Positions 1 to 9,073 are shown, counted from the stretch's first letter. The stretch is 23,009 nt of DNA from Rikenellaceae bacterium (GCA_900769145.1 CAAGFN010000119.1:1-23009); one strand, 5' to 3'. A program made the numbers and translations. Notes: generated from the letters alone by a model not told the origin.

Positions 1-1831
1 CTCCAGGCAGAGGAGGGAGAGCCTGATGCTGGTTCTGGACTATACTGAAAAGTTCTTTCAGGAAAGTCTCAAGACCCAGGAGGGCAGGAGCCTTGGATAT
101 TCCTATTTCAAAAGCAGGGGTCTCGAAGATGCCACCATTGAGAAATACGGGCTCGGATGGTCTCCGATGAAGGGTACGGCTCTTTGTGAGAAAGCCGTTG
201 AGGATGGATACAAGCCTGAATACCTTGTCGCTACGGGAGTTTGCATACAGCGCGATGACGGCAGCCTCGTGGACAAGTTCAGGGAGAGGGCAATGTTCCC
301 GATTCACACGGTCAGCGGCCGGATTATCGGCTTCGGTGGCCGAACTCTCAGGTCTGACTACAAGGAGAGGAACATCGGAAAATATGTCAATTCTCCCCAG
401 ACGGAGGTCTATGACAAGCGGACCACGCTCTACGGCATTTATTTCGCCAAGAGTGAGATAGTCCGCAAGGACAGGTGCATCCTTGTCGAGGGATATCTCG
501 ATGTCCTGTCCATGCACCAGCTCGGAATCACCAATGTAGTGGCCTCCAGCGGCACTTCACTTACTGTCGAGCAGGTCAACCTGATACGCAAGTTCACAGA
601 GAATGTGACAATAATGTACGACGGGGACGCCGCCGGAATCCACGCTGCTGAAAGGGGAATCGGACTCTGCCTCAAGGGCGGACTCAATGTCAGGGTAGTC
701 CTGATACCGGACGGGGATGACCCGGACTCATTCGCACGGAAACACACTCTGGAGGAAGTCAAGGCCTTCATTGAGGAACACGAACAGGACTTCATATCCT
801 ACAGGACTGACCAGCTGATAGGCGATGCCGGCAACGACCCCATCAGGCGTGCCAACCTCGTCAATGAAATAGCCGGGACACTCACCCTCATTCCCGACCA
901 GGTGAAGAAGGCGATGTATGTCCAGGATGTCAGCGCAAAATTCAACATTGACGAGAGCCTCGTATATTCTAAGATCAATGATGCGGTAAGGGCAATGCGG
1001 GAGGAGGAGAAGAAGGAGGAGATGCGCCGGCAGCGTGCTGATGCCCAGGACGGAAGGATGACAGGGAATATTGTTCCGGGGCAGGGGAATACAGGCCCGG
1101 GACAGGACAACGCAGGTCCAGCCTCCGGAGATGCCGTGCTTCCCGGTGCTTATGACCGGGACAATGCTGTAATTGATTCCGGGATGAGCCGGGGCAATGA
1201 TGGCCCTGATTCCGGCATGGACAGGAATATTGCCCCAGGTGCCAGACCGCTTTACGAAGACCCGCTGCTACTCCCTTCCGAGAAAGAGCTCACAGGCCTG
1301 ATACTCAATCACGGATTGTCCCTTCTCGAATTCGAGTCGGATTCCGAGTACTTCGACAGCCAGGGCTGCGTGACAGTGGCCGACTTCATCAGGGATGCCC
1401 TGGAAGCGGACGGCCACGAGTTCGGCAACACCATTCTCCGCAAGATTTACAATGAATACTTCGACTTTTACGACAGTAACCCGGACATGACCCAGGATGA
1501 CATCGTAAGGACAATGCTGAACGGTGAGGATACCCGCCTTGCAGACGAGGTGGCCTCGATGCTCTCGATGAAGCACGAGCTTACAGTGAAGGGACTCCGC
1601 AACTCGATGACAGCCACTTCATCATTCCTCGTAATGACAGTGCCGAAGGCCATCCTCGTTTATAAGTTATTGAGAGTCAAGAAAAAGGAGATAGAGCTCG
1701 CCGAGGCTCTCCAGCGTCTCAGGAGGGCGGGCGGAGACAATATCAAGGAACAGTTTGAGATTCTCCAGCAGGTTCAGAAGGTAAACAGTATCAGAAAAAC
1801 CATCTCCGAACGCCTGGGGAGAGTCCAGTAG
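1..1831 (+). CDS. dnaG: DNA primase DnaG, 5' end outside the window
   Basis: DnaG makes the RNA primers for replication and acts at the fork with the DnaB helicase. The reading frame is open to the left edge (frame from base 2), and the residues before the first internal ATG at 26 continue the protein sensibly. The start therefore lies upstream, and the N-terminal zinc-binding domain, about 90-100 residues, is missing from the window. Numbering from Met at base 26, the RNA polymerase core includes GYSYFKSRG near residue 24 and KYVNSPQTEVYDK near residue 118. The Toprim catalytic centre is visible as EGYLD (Glu155), DGDAAG (Asp199, Asp201) and a later DGDDPD (Asp229). A Gly/Asn/Pro/Asp-rich linker at about 345-405 leads into a helical C-terminal helicase-binding domain. 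metG follows after 25 bases. Identity is secure. Confidence 0.95.
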   Translation, partial: SRQRRESLMLVLDYTEKFFQESLKTQEGRSLGYSYFKSRGLEDATIEKYGLGWSPMKGTALCEKAVEDGYKPEYLVATGVCIQRDDGSLVDKFRERAMFPIHTVSGRIIGFGGRTLRSDYKERNIGKYVNSPQTEVYDKRTTLYGIYFAKSEIVRKDRCILVEGYLDVLSMHQLGITNVVASSGTSLTVEQVNLIRKFTENVTIMYDGDAAGIHAAERGIGLCLKGGLNVRVVLIPDGDDPDSFARKHTLEEVKAFIEEHEQDFISYRTDQLIGDAGNDPIRRANLVNEIAGTLTLIPDQVKKAMYVQDVSAKFNIDESLVYSKINDAVRAMREEEKKEEMRRQRADAQDGRMTGNIVPGQGNTGPGQDNAGPASGDAVLPGAYDRDNAVIDSGMSRGNDGPDSGMDRNIAPGARPLYEDPLLLPSEKELTGLILNHGLSLLEFESDSEYFDSQGCVTVADFIRDALEADGHEFGNTILRKIYNEYFDFYDSNPDMTQDDIVRTMLNGEDTRLADEVASMLSMKHELTVKGLRNSMTATSSFLVMTVPKAILVYKLLRVKKKEIELAEALQRLRRAGGDNIKEQFEILQQVQKVNSIRKTISERLGRVQ

Positions 1832-1856
1832 CAACGAAATAAATGATAAAAGATAT

Positions 1857-4067
1857 ATGGACAAGAAATTCAAAAGAACATTGGTGACCTGTGCGTTGCC
1901 ATATGCCAACGGCCCTGTCCACATCGGCCATCTGGCAGGTGTATATGTGCCTGCTGATATCTATGTGAGATATCTCAGGATGAGAGGGGAGGACGTGCTG
2001 TATGTATGCGGAAGCGATGAGCACGGGGTGCCTATCACCATCAAGGCCCGCCAGCAGGGCTGCACGCCTCAGGACATCGTGGATGAGTATCATAAGATTA
2101 TCAAGGACTCGTTCTCGGGTCTGGGAATCAACTTCGACATTTACGGGCGCACCAGCTCGAAGGTTCACGAGAAGAATGCCTCGGAATTCTTCCGCAAACT
2201 CTATGACGAGGGAAAGTTCATTACGAAGGAGTCTGAGCAGTATTACGACCCGGAGGCCAAGACCTTTCTCGCTGACAGATACATAGTCGGTACCTGCCCT
2301 AAATGCGGTGCCGAGGGAGCATACGGTGACCAGTGCGAGAAATGCGGAAGCACACTCAGCCCGGAGGAACTTATCAATCCGAAATCCAAACTCAGCGGTG
2401 CAGAGCCTGTGAAGAAGAAGACCACTCACTGGTATCTTCCTCTCGACCAGTACGAGAAATGGCTTGGCGAATGGATTCTGGACGGACACAAGGAATGGAG
2501 GAGCAATGTCTATGGACAGTGCAAGAGCTGGATTGACGGCGGTCTTCAGCCTCGTGCCGTGTCACGTGACCTGGATTGGGGAGTCCCTGTTCCTGTTGAG
2601 GGAGCCGAGGGCAAGGTCCTCTACGTATGGTTTGATGCTCCGATAGGATATATTTCCAATACACAGGAACTCCTTCCGCAGAGTTGGGAAAAATGGTGGA
2701 AGAGCGAGGACACCAAGCTCGTGCATTTCATCGGCAAGGACAATATCGTATTCCACTGCATTGTCTTCCCGTCAATGCTGAAGGCCTACGGCGACGGTTA
2801 CATCCTCCCGGACAATGTGCCTTCCAATGAGTTCCTGAACCTCGAGGGCGACAAGATTTCCACTTCCCGCAACTGGGCCGTCTGGGCTCACGAGTATCTC
2901 AATGAGTTCCCGGGCAAGCAGGATGTGATGAGGTATGTGCTCACTGCCAATGCGCCTGAGACCAAGGACAATGACTTCAGCTGGAAGGATTTCCAGGCCC
3001 GCAACAACAGCGAGCTTGTGGCTATTTTCGGCAACTTCGTGAACAGGGCTGTTGTCCTGACCCACAAATATTTCGGCGGCAAGGTGCCTGCCTGCGGGGA
3101 ACTCATCGACATTGACCGTGAAGCATTGGCCGAGATTCCTGCATTGAGGGCATCCCTCGAGAAGAACATTGAGGGCTATCATTTCCGCGAGGCCCTGAAG
3201 GATGCAATGTCCATTGCCAGGGTGGGAAACAAATACATATCCGATACGGAGCCTTGGAAGGTGGCCAAGACCGATATGGAGCGTACCGGCACCATCCTCA
3301 ATGTCTGCCTCCAGATATGCGCCGACCTGGCCATCGCATTCGAGCCGTTCACTCCGTTTGCCGCAGAGAGGCTCCGCAAGATGCTGGACGTGGATATCTA
3401 TGCAGGGATTGACCATCGTCAGGGTGAGCAGGAGACTGTCAATACCTACAGGCCTGGCGAGGGCGCTGCACTACACACCACTTCTGTCATTTCGACTGAC
3501 GCTGCCACTGCTGTCATTTCGACTGGAGGCGAAGCCGGAACGGAGAAATCTCTCACCTGGTCCCGCCTGGGAGACACAGACCTTCTCCCTGCAGGTCATC
3601 AGCTCAATGAGCCTGAACTCCTCTTTGCCAAGATTGAGGACGATGTCATCAATGCCCAGCTGGCCCGCCTTGAAGCTATCAGGGCAGAGCGTGAGGCTGC
3701 TGCAAAGGCTGAGGCTGCCAAGGTGGTGACCCCTCAGAAGGCTGAATGTTCGTTCGAGGATTTCGAGAAGATGGATATCCGTACGGCTACCGTGCTTGAG
3801 GCCGAGCGAGTGCCCAAGACGGACAAGTTGCTGAAACTTACCATTGACACCGGCATTGACAAACGTACGATTGTCTCCGGCATTGCCGAGTCCTATTCCC
3901 CTGAGGAAATGGTCGGGAAGCAGATTTGCATTCTGGCCAACCTTGCTCCGAGGAAGATCCGCGGAATCGAGTCCAAGGGAATGATTCTCATGGCCCGCCA
4001 GAATGACGGGAAGATGAGGTTCGTCACGCCGGCGGAGACGCTTGGCAACGGGGCGGAAATCGGATAG
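1857..4067 (+). CDS. metG: Methionyl-tRNA synthetase with C-terminal tRNA-binding domain
   Basis: MetRS charges tRNA-Met with methionine in the cytoplasm. The class I signature HIGH is at residues 22-25 within PYANGPVHIGHLAG. The KMSKS loop appears as KISTS at 333-337. A Cys4 zinc knuckle is formed by C147, C150, C160 and C163. The C-terminal EMAP/Trbp111-like tRNA-binding domain covers about 631-736. At 736 residues the protein is longer than I expect for Bacteroidales MetRS (about 680). The excess lies between MLDVD (509-513) and LTWSRLGDTDLLPAGHQL (from 566), where about 50 low-complexity residues are encoded partly by a short repeat (see 3484-3554). The ATG at 1857 gives a normal N-terminus. 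Stop codon TAG 4065-4067 sits inside the terminator stem. It is probably co-transcribed with dnaG. Confidence 0.96.
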   Translation: MDKKFKRTLVTCALPYANGPVHIGHLAGVYVPADIYVRYLRMRGEDVLYVCGSDEHGVPITIKARQQGCTPQDIVDEYHKIIKDSFSGLGINFDIYGRTSSKVHEKNASEFFRKLYDEGKFITKESEQYYDPEAKTFLADRYIVGTCPKCGAEGAYGDQCEKCGSTLSPEELINPKSKLSGAEPVKKKTTHWYLPLDQYEKWLGEWILDGHKEWRSNVYGQCKSWIDGGLQPRAVSRDLDWGVPVPVEGAEGKVLYVWFDAPIGYISNTQELLPQSWEKWWKSEDTKLVHFIGKDNIVFHCIVFPSMLKAYGDGYILPDNVPSNEFLNLEGDKISTSRNWAVWAHEYLNEFPGKQDVMRYVLTANAPETKDNDFSWKDFQARNNSELVAIFGNFVNRAVVLTHKYFGGKVPACGELIDIDREALAEIPALRASLEKNIEGYHFREALKDAMSIARVGNKYISDTEPWKVAKTDMERTGTILNVCLQICADLAIAFEPFTPFAAERLRKMLDVDIYAGIDHRQGEQETVNTYRPGEGAALHTTSVISTDAATAVISTGGEAGTEKSLTWSRLGDTDLLPAGHQLNEPELLFAKIEDDVINAQLARLEAIRAEREAAAKAEAAKVVTPQKAECSFEDFEKMDIRTATVLEAERVPKTDKLLKLTIDTGIDKRTIVSGIAESYSPEEMVGKQICILANLAPRKIRGIESKGMILMARQNDGKMRFVTPAETLGNGAEIG
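3484..3554 (+). repeat. Short dispersed-type repeat inside metG coding sequence
   Basis: The 15-mer CTGTCATTTCGACTG occurs at 3484-3498 and again at 3511-3525. The copies are 27 bases apart, so both read in the same frame as V-I-S-T. The second copy runs on through GGAGGCGAAGCCGGAACG to GAGAAATCTC at 3543-3552. From memory, a GTCATTTCGA...GAAGC...GAGAAATCTC pattern recurs between genes in many Bacteroidota genomes as a short palindromic-type repeat. The two copies are a direct observation. Membership in that repeat family is recall plus inference. The element falls in the linker between the catalytic and tRNA-binding parts of MetRS. Confidence 0.6.
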
Positions 4068-4107
4068 ATGTGAGATGCCCGGCCTGACCGGGCATCTCAC
4101 ATCTATC
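4063..4107. terminator. Bidirectional terminator between convergent genes
   Basis: A perfect 20-bp inverted repeat (arms 4063-4082 and 4088-4107, loop CCTGA) lies between metG and the minus-strand lipoprotein operon. The left arm contains the metG stop TAG. The right arm contains two bases of the opposing TGA stop (4106-4108). There is no clear T-tract on either side. It may work as a strong shared transcription end or mRNA 3' stabiliser. Confidence 0.75.
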
Positions 4108-5707
4108 AATATTCCAGCCGGATGTCATCAATCCACATCTTCGAGTCGGCACTTCCGGTGAAATAGTCACCCAGCATGCTCGAAGCGCAGGAAACAATGA
4201 TGTGTGTAGGCTTCTTGGAAGTAGTGACATACTCCAGAGGCACCTCCACCTTCGTCCACTGGTCATAATCCCTGTCTGCCACGAAAGTTCCGTATGCGAT
4301 GACATTCTCGCCCTTAGGGTCGAAGAAGGTACTCTTGTCATTGGTGTTCAACTCCACAGGAGATTCCTCAGAGCCGCCGTACTTGTGGTAATCCCAGTCT
4401 CCGAGAGCCACCCAGATGCTTCCCCTGTCGCGGTCACCCACCTTTACAGGGTCATTGTCAGGCTTCTCGCCGAAGGTCTTATCAGTGATGAAACCAGCCC
4501 TGTATTTAATCCAGGCTGTGAGTTTCTGCGGCCTGTTCGTGAACGGCCTTCCCATGCGGATGACACCGCCGCTGGTGCCTATGGTCTTGTAGTATTCTCC
4601 GGAGAAGATATTGCCGGCAGCAAACTTTATGACTACATACGCCGATGCCATGAGCAGGGAACTCTTTCCCTCCACGTAATCGTCCGTGCATGGCATTGTT
4701 ATAGTGTAGGACGAGCCAACCGTAGTGGAACCCTTGTTTCCGCTGCCCCACCACTTGGCCTGCAATTCCTCTTCAGGGGATGAAGGGTCGAAGAACGAGT
4801 AATATTTGTCAGACTCGGCCTTGGACCAGGTCTCAAAGCCTGCATTAGGCAACTGTCTTTCGTCTTCAGTCGTAAATGTCTGTACGTCAGTCTCTTCACT
4901 TCCGCTGTAAGCCTTGCATTCGTAGGTAGTCTCAGGCTTGAGACCATCTACACCCACCTCGAACTTTCCTCCGTTTTGGGAGCTTGGACTGATTGTCTGC
5001 CATTCTTCGGTACCTGCCTCCCTCAATCTGAAGCCGTTGTCATTTCCGGCGATTCCTTCGGCAGTCAGCCAGGCGATTCTGGTCCAAGGGTCGAGCTTGA
5101 GGAATTTGACGGTGGTAGTACTGCGCTCCACATATATGGTCCAGTTCTCCTTCACATTGTGGTATGCCACCCGGATTGTCCGTTCATCGGTGAAATCCGT
5201 GATTGTGGAAGGGTCCGGAGTATATGTGCTTATATCCTTGGGCCCGAGCTTGCAGCTTGTAATCTGTATGTTTTTCAGGTCGGCCGCAGACGCTACCCTG
5301 ACCATAACCCTCTTGTTCTCAGCATCCACTGCACTCTCTCCTACCTGCATTGGCATTGAAAACCAGCGCTCAATAGGCTGTGTGGCCTCAATCCTCCAGT
5401 CGTAGTCTGCGAAGGTGGTCAATGTCAATTTGATCGGATTTGAGAGATCCCTGAATCCGCATACGTTCCAGGACGGTTTTACCTTGGGGTCGTTGAAACT
5501 GATGTTCTTTATGCTCACGTTCCTGATGTCCGTGGTCTCTTCAAGCGTAATGTTTACCACACGCTTAAGGCTGTTTATCTCCACGGCGCTGGCACCATCC
5601 ACCTCCAAGGATGTGATGGAAGCCTCAATGACAGGGTAAGGCAGGTCATTGTGGATACAGGACACGATGACTGCAGCTGCCGACAGGATGGAAAGGATTC
5701 TTCTCAT
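4106..5707 (-). CDS. PCMD-domain surface lipoprotein (last gene of the operon)
   Basis: This 533-residue exported lipoprotein has a signal peptide ending in a lipobox with Cys17 (AVIVSC). Residues about 20-200 form beta-rich N-terminal repeats of the type found in Bacteroidales surface lipoproteins. A fibronectin-III-like module lies at about 203-283 (LKPETTYECKAYSG). The C-terminal 250 residues, from NAGFETW, match the PCMD family (putative carbohydrate metabolism domain, PF13201) and end in the typical MWIDDIRLEY strand. The same domain is encoded at 7256-9073, with shared segments such as SGNKGSTTVGSSY and VIKFAAGN. The start ATG at 5707 is 3 bases from the stop of the upstream barrel gene, so translation is probably coupled. 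No enzymatic residues can be named. A role in glycan binding or surface assembly is inference. Confidence 0.8.
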   Translation of the reverse strand: MRRILSILSAAAVIVSCIHNDLPYPVIEASITSLEVDGASAVEINSLKRVVNITLEETTDIRNVSIKNISFNDPKVKPSWNVCGFRDLSNPIKLTLTTFADYDWRIEATQPIERWFSMPMQVGESAVDAENKRVMVRVASAADLKNIQITSCKLGPKDISTYTPDPSTITDFTDERTIRVAYHNVKENWTIYVERSTTTVKFLKLDPWTRIAWLTAEGIAGNDNGFRLREAGTEEWQTISPSSQNGGKFEVGVDGLKPETTYECKAYSGSEETDVQTFTTEDERQLPNAGFETWSKAESDKYYSFFDPSSPEEELQAKWWGSGNKGSTTVGSSYTITMPCTDDYVEGKSSLLMASAYVVIKFAAGNIFSGEYYKTIGTSGGVIRMGRPFTNRPQKLTAWIKYRAGFITDKTFGEKPDNDPVKVGDRDRGSIWVALGDWDYHKYGGSEESPVELNTNDKSTFFDPKGENVIAYGTFVADRDYDQWTKVEVPLEYVTTSKKPTHIIVSCASSMLGDYFTGSADSKMWIDDIRLEY

Positions 5708-5710
5708 ACT

Positions 5711-6496
5711 CTAAATGTGGATGGTTAGACCAATGCGTATATCGGTGATATCCAGGTAGAAACGTGCGTTGCCCGCATGCCTGCGCCCGGTTACGTGCCC
5801 GTTTTCCATACATCTGATATTGGTGTATCTCAAACCACCGAATCCAATGCTGACGTTAAGGCTGACGTTGTTCATTGCGAATACCTCAAGTCCCGGATGC
5901 AGGCTGAGATTGAGCTTGTCGGAAAGATTGTATGCGTTAAGTCCAATGTCCCCATAGGAGAATGTCGTCCTGCCGTGCGTGTAGGCCAGCTGGATATCAT
6001 TGAAAAGACCGAATCTTCCGTGCTCGTCAAGCCCGAGATATGAACGGTAGAATATTGCAGTCTGGTAGGTGTTGCCGTTGGCCCTGATTCTCTCCACATT
6101 CAGGGAAAGGTCATCGCTGAGCAGGCTCAAATCCGCCTCTGAAATATTTCCTGTGAAGGTTGAATACTTGACCCTGGCACCCAGGACCTTGTTGTCCCGG
6201 ATGGCGTACGACACCATCGGAATTACGCTGAATGTCTTTGCGTATGCATTGCAATTCTGGAGCAGCATCAGGTAGTCGCTGTCGTTGCTGTCAATGTCAA
6301 GATAAGAGAAAGATACTCCCAATCCGACTTCGCCCTTGCCTATGAACAGCCTCTGGGCCAGTCTTCTGCCGTTGGAACTTGTGTCGTTCACACTCATGGG
6401 GACACCCATGATACGGGGTTCCCTCTTCTGGTCCCTGGCCGTGATATCAGTCATGAGGGGCAGGAATGCGATAAGTATTGCTATAATCTTCCTCAT
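5711..6496 (-). CDS. Small outer-membrane beta-barrel-like protein, copy 2
   Basis: The 261-residue product has a cleavable Sec signal (MRKIIAILIAFLPLMTDITA). After it come about ten alternating hydrophobic/polar strands, for example GEVGLGVSFSYLDI, TFSVIPMVSYAIRDNK and RFGLFNDIQLAYTHGR, and the protein ends in ITDIRIGLTIHI. This is the look of a small outer-membrane beta-barrel, with no plug and no TonB box. It is clearly related to the upstream neighbour at 6500-7249: both share a GLSVSP/VIPMVSYAIRDN block, an RFALF.(E/D).QL.. block and an N.S..L.PGL..FA block. Three bases separate it from each neighbour, which places it in the lipoprotein operon. It could anchor or export the lipoproteins. 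That role is inferred from context only. Confidence 0.75.
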   Translation of the reverse strand: MRKIIAILIAFLPLMTDITARDQKREPRIMGVPMSVNDTSSNGRRLAQRLFIGKGEVGLGVSFSYLDIDSNDSDYLMLLQNCNAYAKTFSVIPMVSYAIRDNKVLGARVKYSTFTGNISEADLSLLSDDLSLNVERIRANGNTYQTAIFYRSYLGLDEHGRFGLFNDIQLAYTHGRTTFSYGDIGLNAYNLSDKLNLSLHPGLEVFAMNNVSLNVSIGFGGLRYTNIRCMENGHVTGRRHAGNARFYLDITDIRIGLTIHI

Positions 6497-6499
6497 AGG

Positions 6500-7249
6500 C
6501 TACAGATAATAATAAATTCCTACACCTACTGTGAGGACATTGATCTTGAAATTGACCGCAGTTGAGTTCCTGCTGCCATAGTAAACCTGGTTCTTCGTCT
6601 GTTCGACGTGGTTTATGCTCAATCCAAGCATCTTCACGCTGAGCTCGATTGCGAAATGCTCGTCCGCGAACGCCATCAGGCCCGGACAGAGATTGACGCT
6701 GATGTTCGTTATGTTGTCATAGGCTCCCTTTGGGTACTCCAGGTTGCCGTTGACTACCTTTGCCTGTCCGTAACCGAATGAGAGCTGGGTTTCCGTGAAC
6801 ATTGCGAAACGCTTCGAGTCACCGAGGGGAATGTAGTTCCTGAGGATAAACTTGGTTTTCAACATCTGCTTGATGTAGTGGTAGTTGTGAATATCCAGGG
6901 ACACATCCTCGATGTCCACGTGAGCATCATCGAGTTTGAGCAAATTGCGGCTGTACTCCACTCTCATCCCGATTCCCATGTTGTTCCTTATCATATAGCA
7001 GACCGCCGGGCTGACACTGAGACCGTAGCCTGTGGAGTTTATGTCCTCGACGACGAGGAGGTTGTAGTCATCATTGTTGTGGAATGAGTAACTGGCTGTT
7101 CCTCCTGCCATCCAGGTCCCCTTCTCAGTGAAGGCGTTGGGATTGGACAGGCTGTACCCTCTGTCATAACGCTGGGCCCCTGCCCCGAGGGCAAGGACCG
7201 TCAGCGAAATGATACTGAGCGTTGTCTTGAGTAGAGTATTTCCGCGCAT
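6500..7249 (-). CDS. Small outer-membrane beta-barrel-like protein, copy 1
   Basis: I place the start at the ATG 7249-7247. A TTG at 7255 would add only two residues and abuts the upstream stop. The resulting 249-residue protein begins with a signal peptide ending GAGAQ. Amphipathic strands with two-residue periodicity follow (WMAGGTASYSFHNNDDYN, GLSVSPAVCYMIRNNMGIG, FAMFTETQLSFGYGQ), and it ends with an aromatic strand VGVGIYYYL. This resembles the small barrels often annotated as outer membrane beta-barrel protein in Bacteroidales. It is a paralogue of 5711-6496. The pair sits between two PCMD lipoproteins, with a 6-base gap from the upstream stop and 3 bases before the next gene. Function is unknown. 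Confidence 0.75.
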   Translation of the reverse strand: MRGNTLLKTTLSIISLTVLALGAGAQRYDRGYSLSNPNAFTEKGTWMAGGTASYSFHNNDDYNLLVVEDINSTGYGLSVSPAVCYMIRNNMGIGMRVEYSRNLLKLDDAHVDIEDVSLDIHNYHYIKQMLKTKFILRNYIPLGDSKRFAMFTETQLSFGYGQAKVVNGNLEYPKGAYDNITNISVNLCPGLMAFADEHFAIELSVKMLGLSINHVEQTKNQVYYGSRNSTAVNFKINVLTVGVGIYYYL

Positions 7250-7255
7250 AATCAA

Positions 7256-9073
7256 TTATTCGTAGAGAAGTTCCAACTTGTCAATCCACAGCTTGCTGGA
7301 GTCGCAGCCTGTGAAGTAGTCACCATACATACTTGCGGCAAATGCGATTACAATGTGTGTAGGATATGCCGTGGTGGTCTTGTAGTCGAGCGGAATGGTG
7401 ATTTGCTGCCATACATTGGTGCTGTTCTCTGCGTCAGCTACCAGAATCTTCTCACCGAAGGCAATGGTGGATGCGTCAGTCGTATAGTCAACGAATGTGC
7501 TTACATCCGTTGTGTTCACGAGTATAGGGCTGTTGGCATCACCGCCGTATTTCTTGTAGTCCCAGGTACCGAGGGCGATTCTGAGGGAGGCCTTGTCATA
7601 GTCACCAGACTGAACTCCATCGGGACCGTTTCCGATGCGGTTTATCTTTCCTGAAGAATACTTGGTCCAGAGTCGCATAGCTGTAGGTCGTGCGGTGAAA
7701 GGTCGTCCGAAATAGACCGTACCGCCGCTTGTTCCGATTGTCTCACCGAAACGTCCGCAGAACAAGTTTCCTGCAGCGAACTTGACAATTACGTATCTTG
7801 ACTCCAGGCATACTGACTGGTTTCCGTCTTTCTTGTCTCCTGTGTCAGGATATGTAATCTGATAGGATGAACCTACAGTAGTCGAACCTTTGTTTCCGCT
7901 GCACCACCACTTGCTCTGGAGCTCAGTGTCGGAAGAAGATGGATCGTAGAACGAGTAGTAATTGCCACTCTCATCGTGGCTGACAGTCTCGAAACTGCTG
8001 TTAGGTGCCTGAGGAGTAGCCTCTGTAGTTATGGTATTGGTACCTTCCACGATTTCCTCGCTTCCGTCAGCGGTTTTCGTGACTACGAGACGGTACTCAT
8101 AGTCTGTGGCACCGGCCAGTCCGCTGATAAGTGCGGAATAAGAGCCTTCGCCAAGCCTTGTGGCGGCCTCCGTGCGGGTCCATTCCGCATCGCTTCCGGC
8201 AGGCCTGTACTCGAAGTAAACCTTGCTAGGGTCGTATTCATTCTCGTCCACATCGGCGTAAGCGGTGAACTTGGTTCCCCAAACCTCATATTTGCCGGTG
8301 GTGGCGAGACCGGTGGACACGGGTACAAAGATAATGTCGTCGTAAACCTCATTGAGTGTGTCGTCCACGAGGATTTCAACATCGAGAATACCGTTCTTCT
8401 CCACGTATTTCAGGGCGAGTTTGTAGCGTTTCCCGCCTTCCACGTTCTGAATCTTGCCGCTCTTGGTGAACGGCTCCCCGCTTGTGAGGGTGCCGCTGAA
8501 TGTCCAGTCGAGTGAAGGCTCGAAGCCGGATGCGATGAAATATCCGTCAGCACCGCTCTCAGCCTTGGTGTAGGAGAGAGTAGCACCTTCCACTGTGGAG
8601 AGGCTCACGGCGCAGGTGTAGCCTGCCTGGAAATAAGTGTCCACAGACTCGTCGAATGAGATATTGGAAACTATGCTGTTCATCGAGGCCACGACAGTGA
8701 TGCTCTCTGATGAGCCGGCAGAGATGCTTACAGTCTTGCTTCCCTTGTAGCTTTTCTGCTCCCATGAAGCGTATGCGGGAGTCTCCTTTGCAGCCTCACC
8801 GGCAAGCACGTCAATCCTGTACCCTCCTGCAGGGAGATAAATCTTCTGCGGAAGTTCGGAATATTTGTAATGACGCACCATTCCGGAGAAATCATCCTTG
8901 TAGATGCGTATGTCAGCATTGGCAAGAAGCTCGTCCGGGCTCATTGCCGCCCTGGTCTCACCGGTACTGACGGAGAGCACGAGGGCGCCTTCTCCTTCCG
9001 GGGTTGTCTGCTGCTTCTGGCAAGCCACGAGGGCAGCCGCAGCTATCGTAATGATTGCAAATGTCTTTTTCAT
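7256..9073 (-). CDS. DUF4493-PCMD surface lipoprotein
   Basis: This 605-residue lipoprotein has lipobox LVAC with Cys18. Residues about 27-230 fit the DUF4493 pattern: a GALVLSVSTGETRA opening, an LPAGGYRIDVLAGE turn, and a later SIVSNISFDESVDTYF strand. About 250-345 is fibronectin-like. About 355-605 is a PCMD domain that is close to the C-terminus of the 4106-5707 product; the shared blocks include KWW.SGNKGSTTVGSSY, FAAGN and TIGTSGG. A strong Shine-Dalgarno sequence, TAAGGAGGG, lies at 9088-9080 and overlaps the TAA stop of the upstream gene. This suggests coupled translation, in a phylum where such sites are often weak. It is the only gene here joining both domain types, so it may bridge the DUF4493 and PCMD components. 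That bridging role is inference. Confidence 0.8.
   Translation of the reverse strand: MKKTFAIITIAAAALVACQKQQTTPEGEGALVLSVSTGETRAAMSPDELLANADIRIYKDDFSGMVRHYKYSELPQKIYLPAGGYRIDVLAGEAAKETPAYASWEQKSYKGSKTVSISAGSSESITVVASMNSIVSNISFDESVDTYFQAGYTCAVSLSTVEGATLSYTKAESGADGYFIASGFEPSLDWTFSGTLTSGEPFTKSGKIQNVEGGKRYKLALKYVEKNGILDVEILVDDTLNEVYDDIIFVPVSTGLATTGKYEVWGTKFTAYADVDENEYDPSKVYFEYRPAGSDAEWTRTEAATRLGEGSYSALISGLAGATDYEYRLVVTKTADGSEEIVEGTNTITTEATPQAPNSSFETVSHDESGNYYSFYDPSSSDTELQSKWWCSGNKGSTTVGSSYQITYPDTGDKKDGNQSVCLESRYVIVKFAAGNLFCGRFGETIGTSGGTVYFGRPFTARPTAMRLWTKYSSGKINRIGNGPDGVQSGDYDKASLRIALGTWDYKKYGGDANSPILVNTTDVSTFVDYTTDASTIAFGEKILVADAENSTNVWQQITIPLDYKTTTAYPTHIVIAFAASMYGDYFTGCDSSKLWIDKLELLYE

Noticed and set aside
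1050..1260. Repeat-like Gly/Asn/Pro segment in dnaG as an inserted element
   Set aside because: It lies where primases normally have a variable linker before the helicase-binding domain; the units are too imperfect to call a repeat array.
2772..3416. Long antisense open frame in metG
   Set aside because: It mirrors strongly biased metG codons and encodes no recognisable protein. The antisense frame at 3471-4109 is rejected for the same reason.
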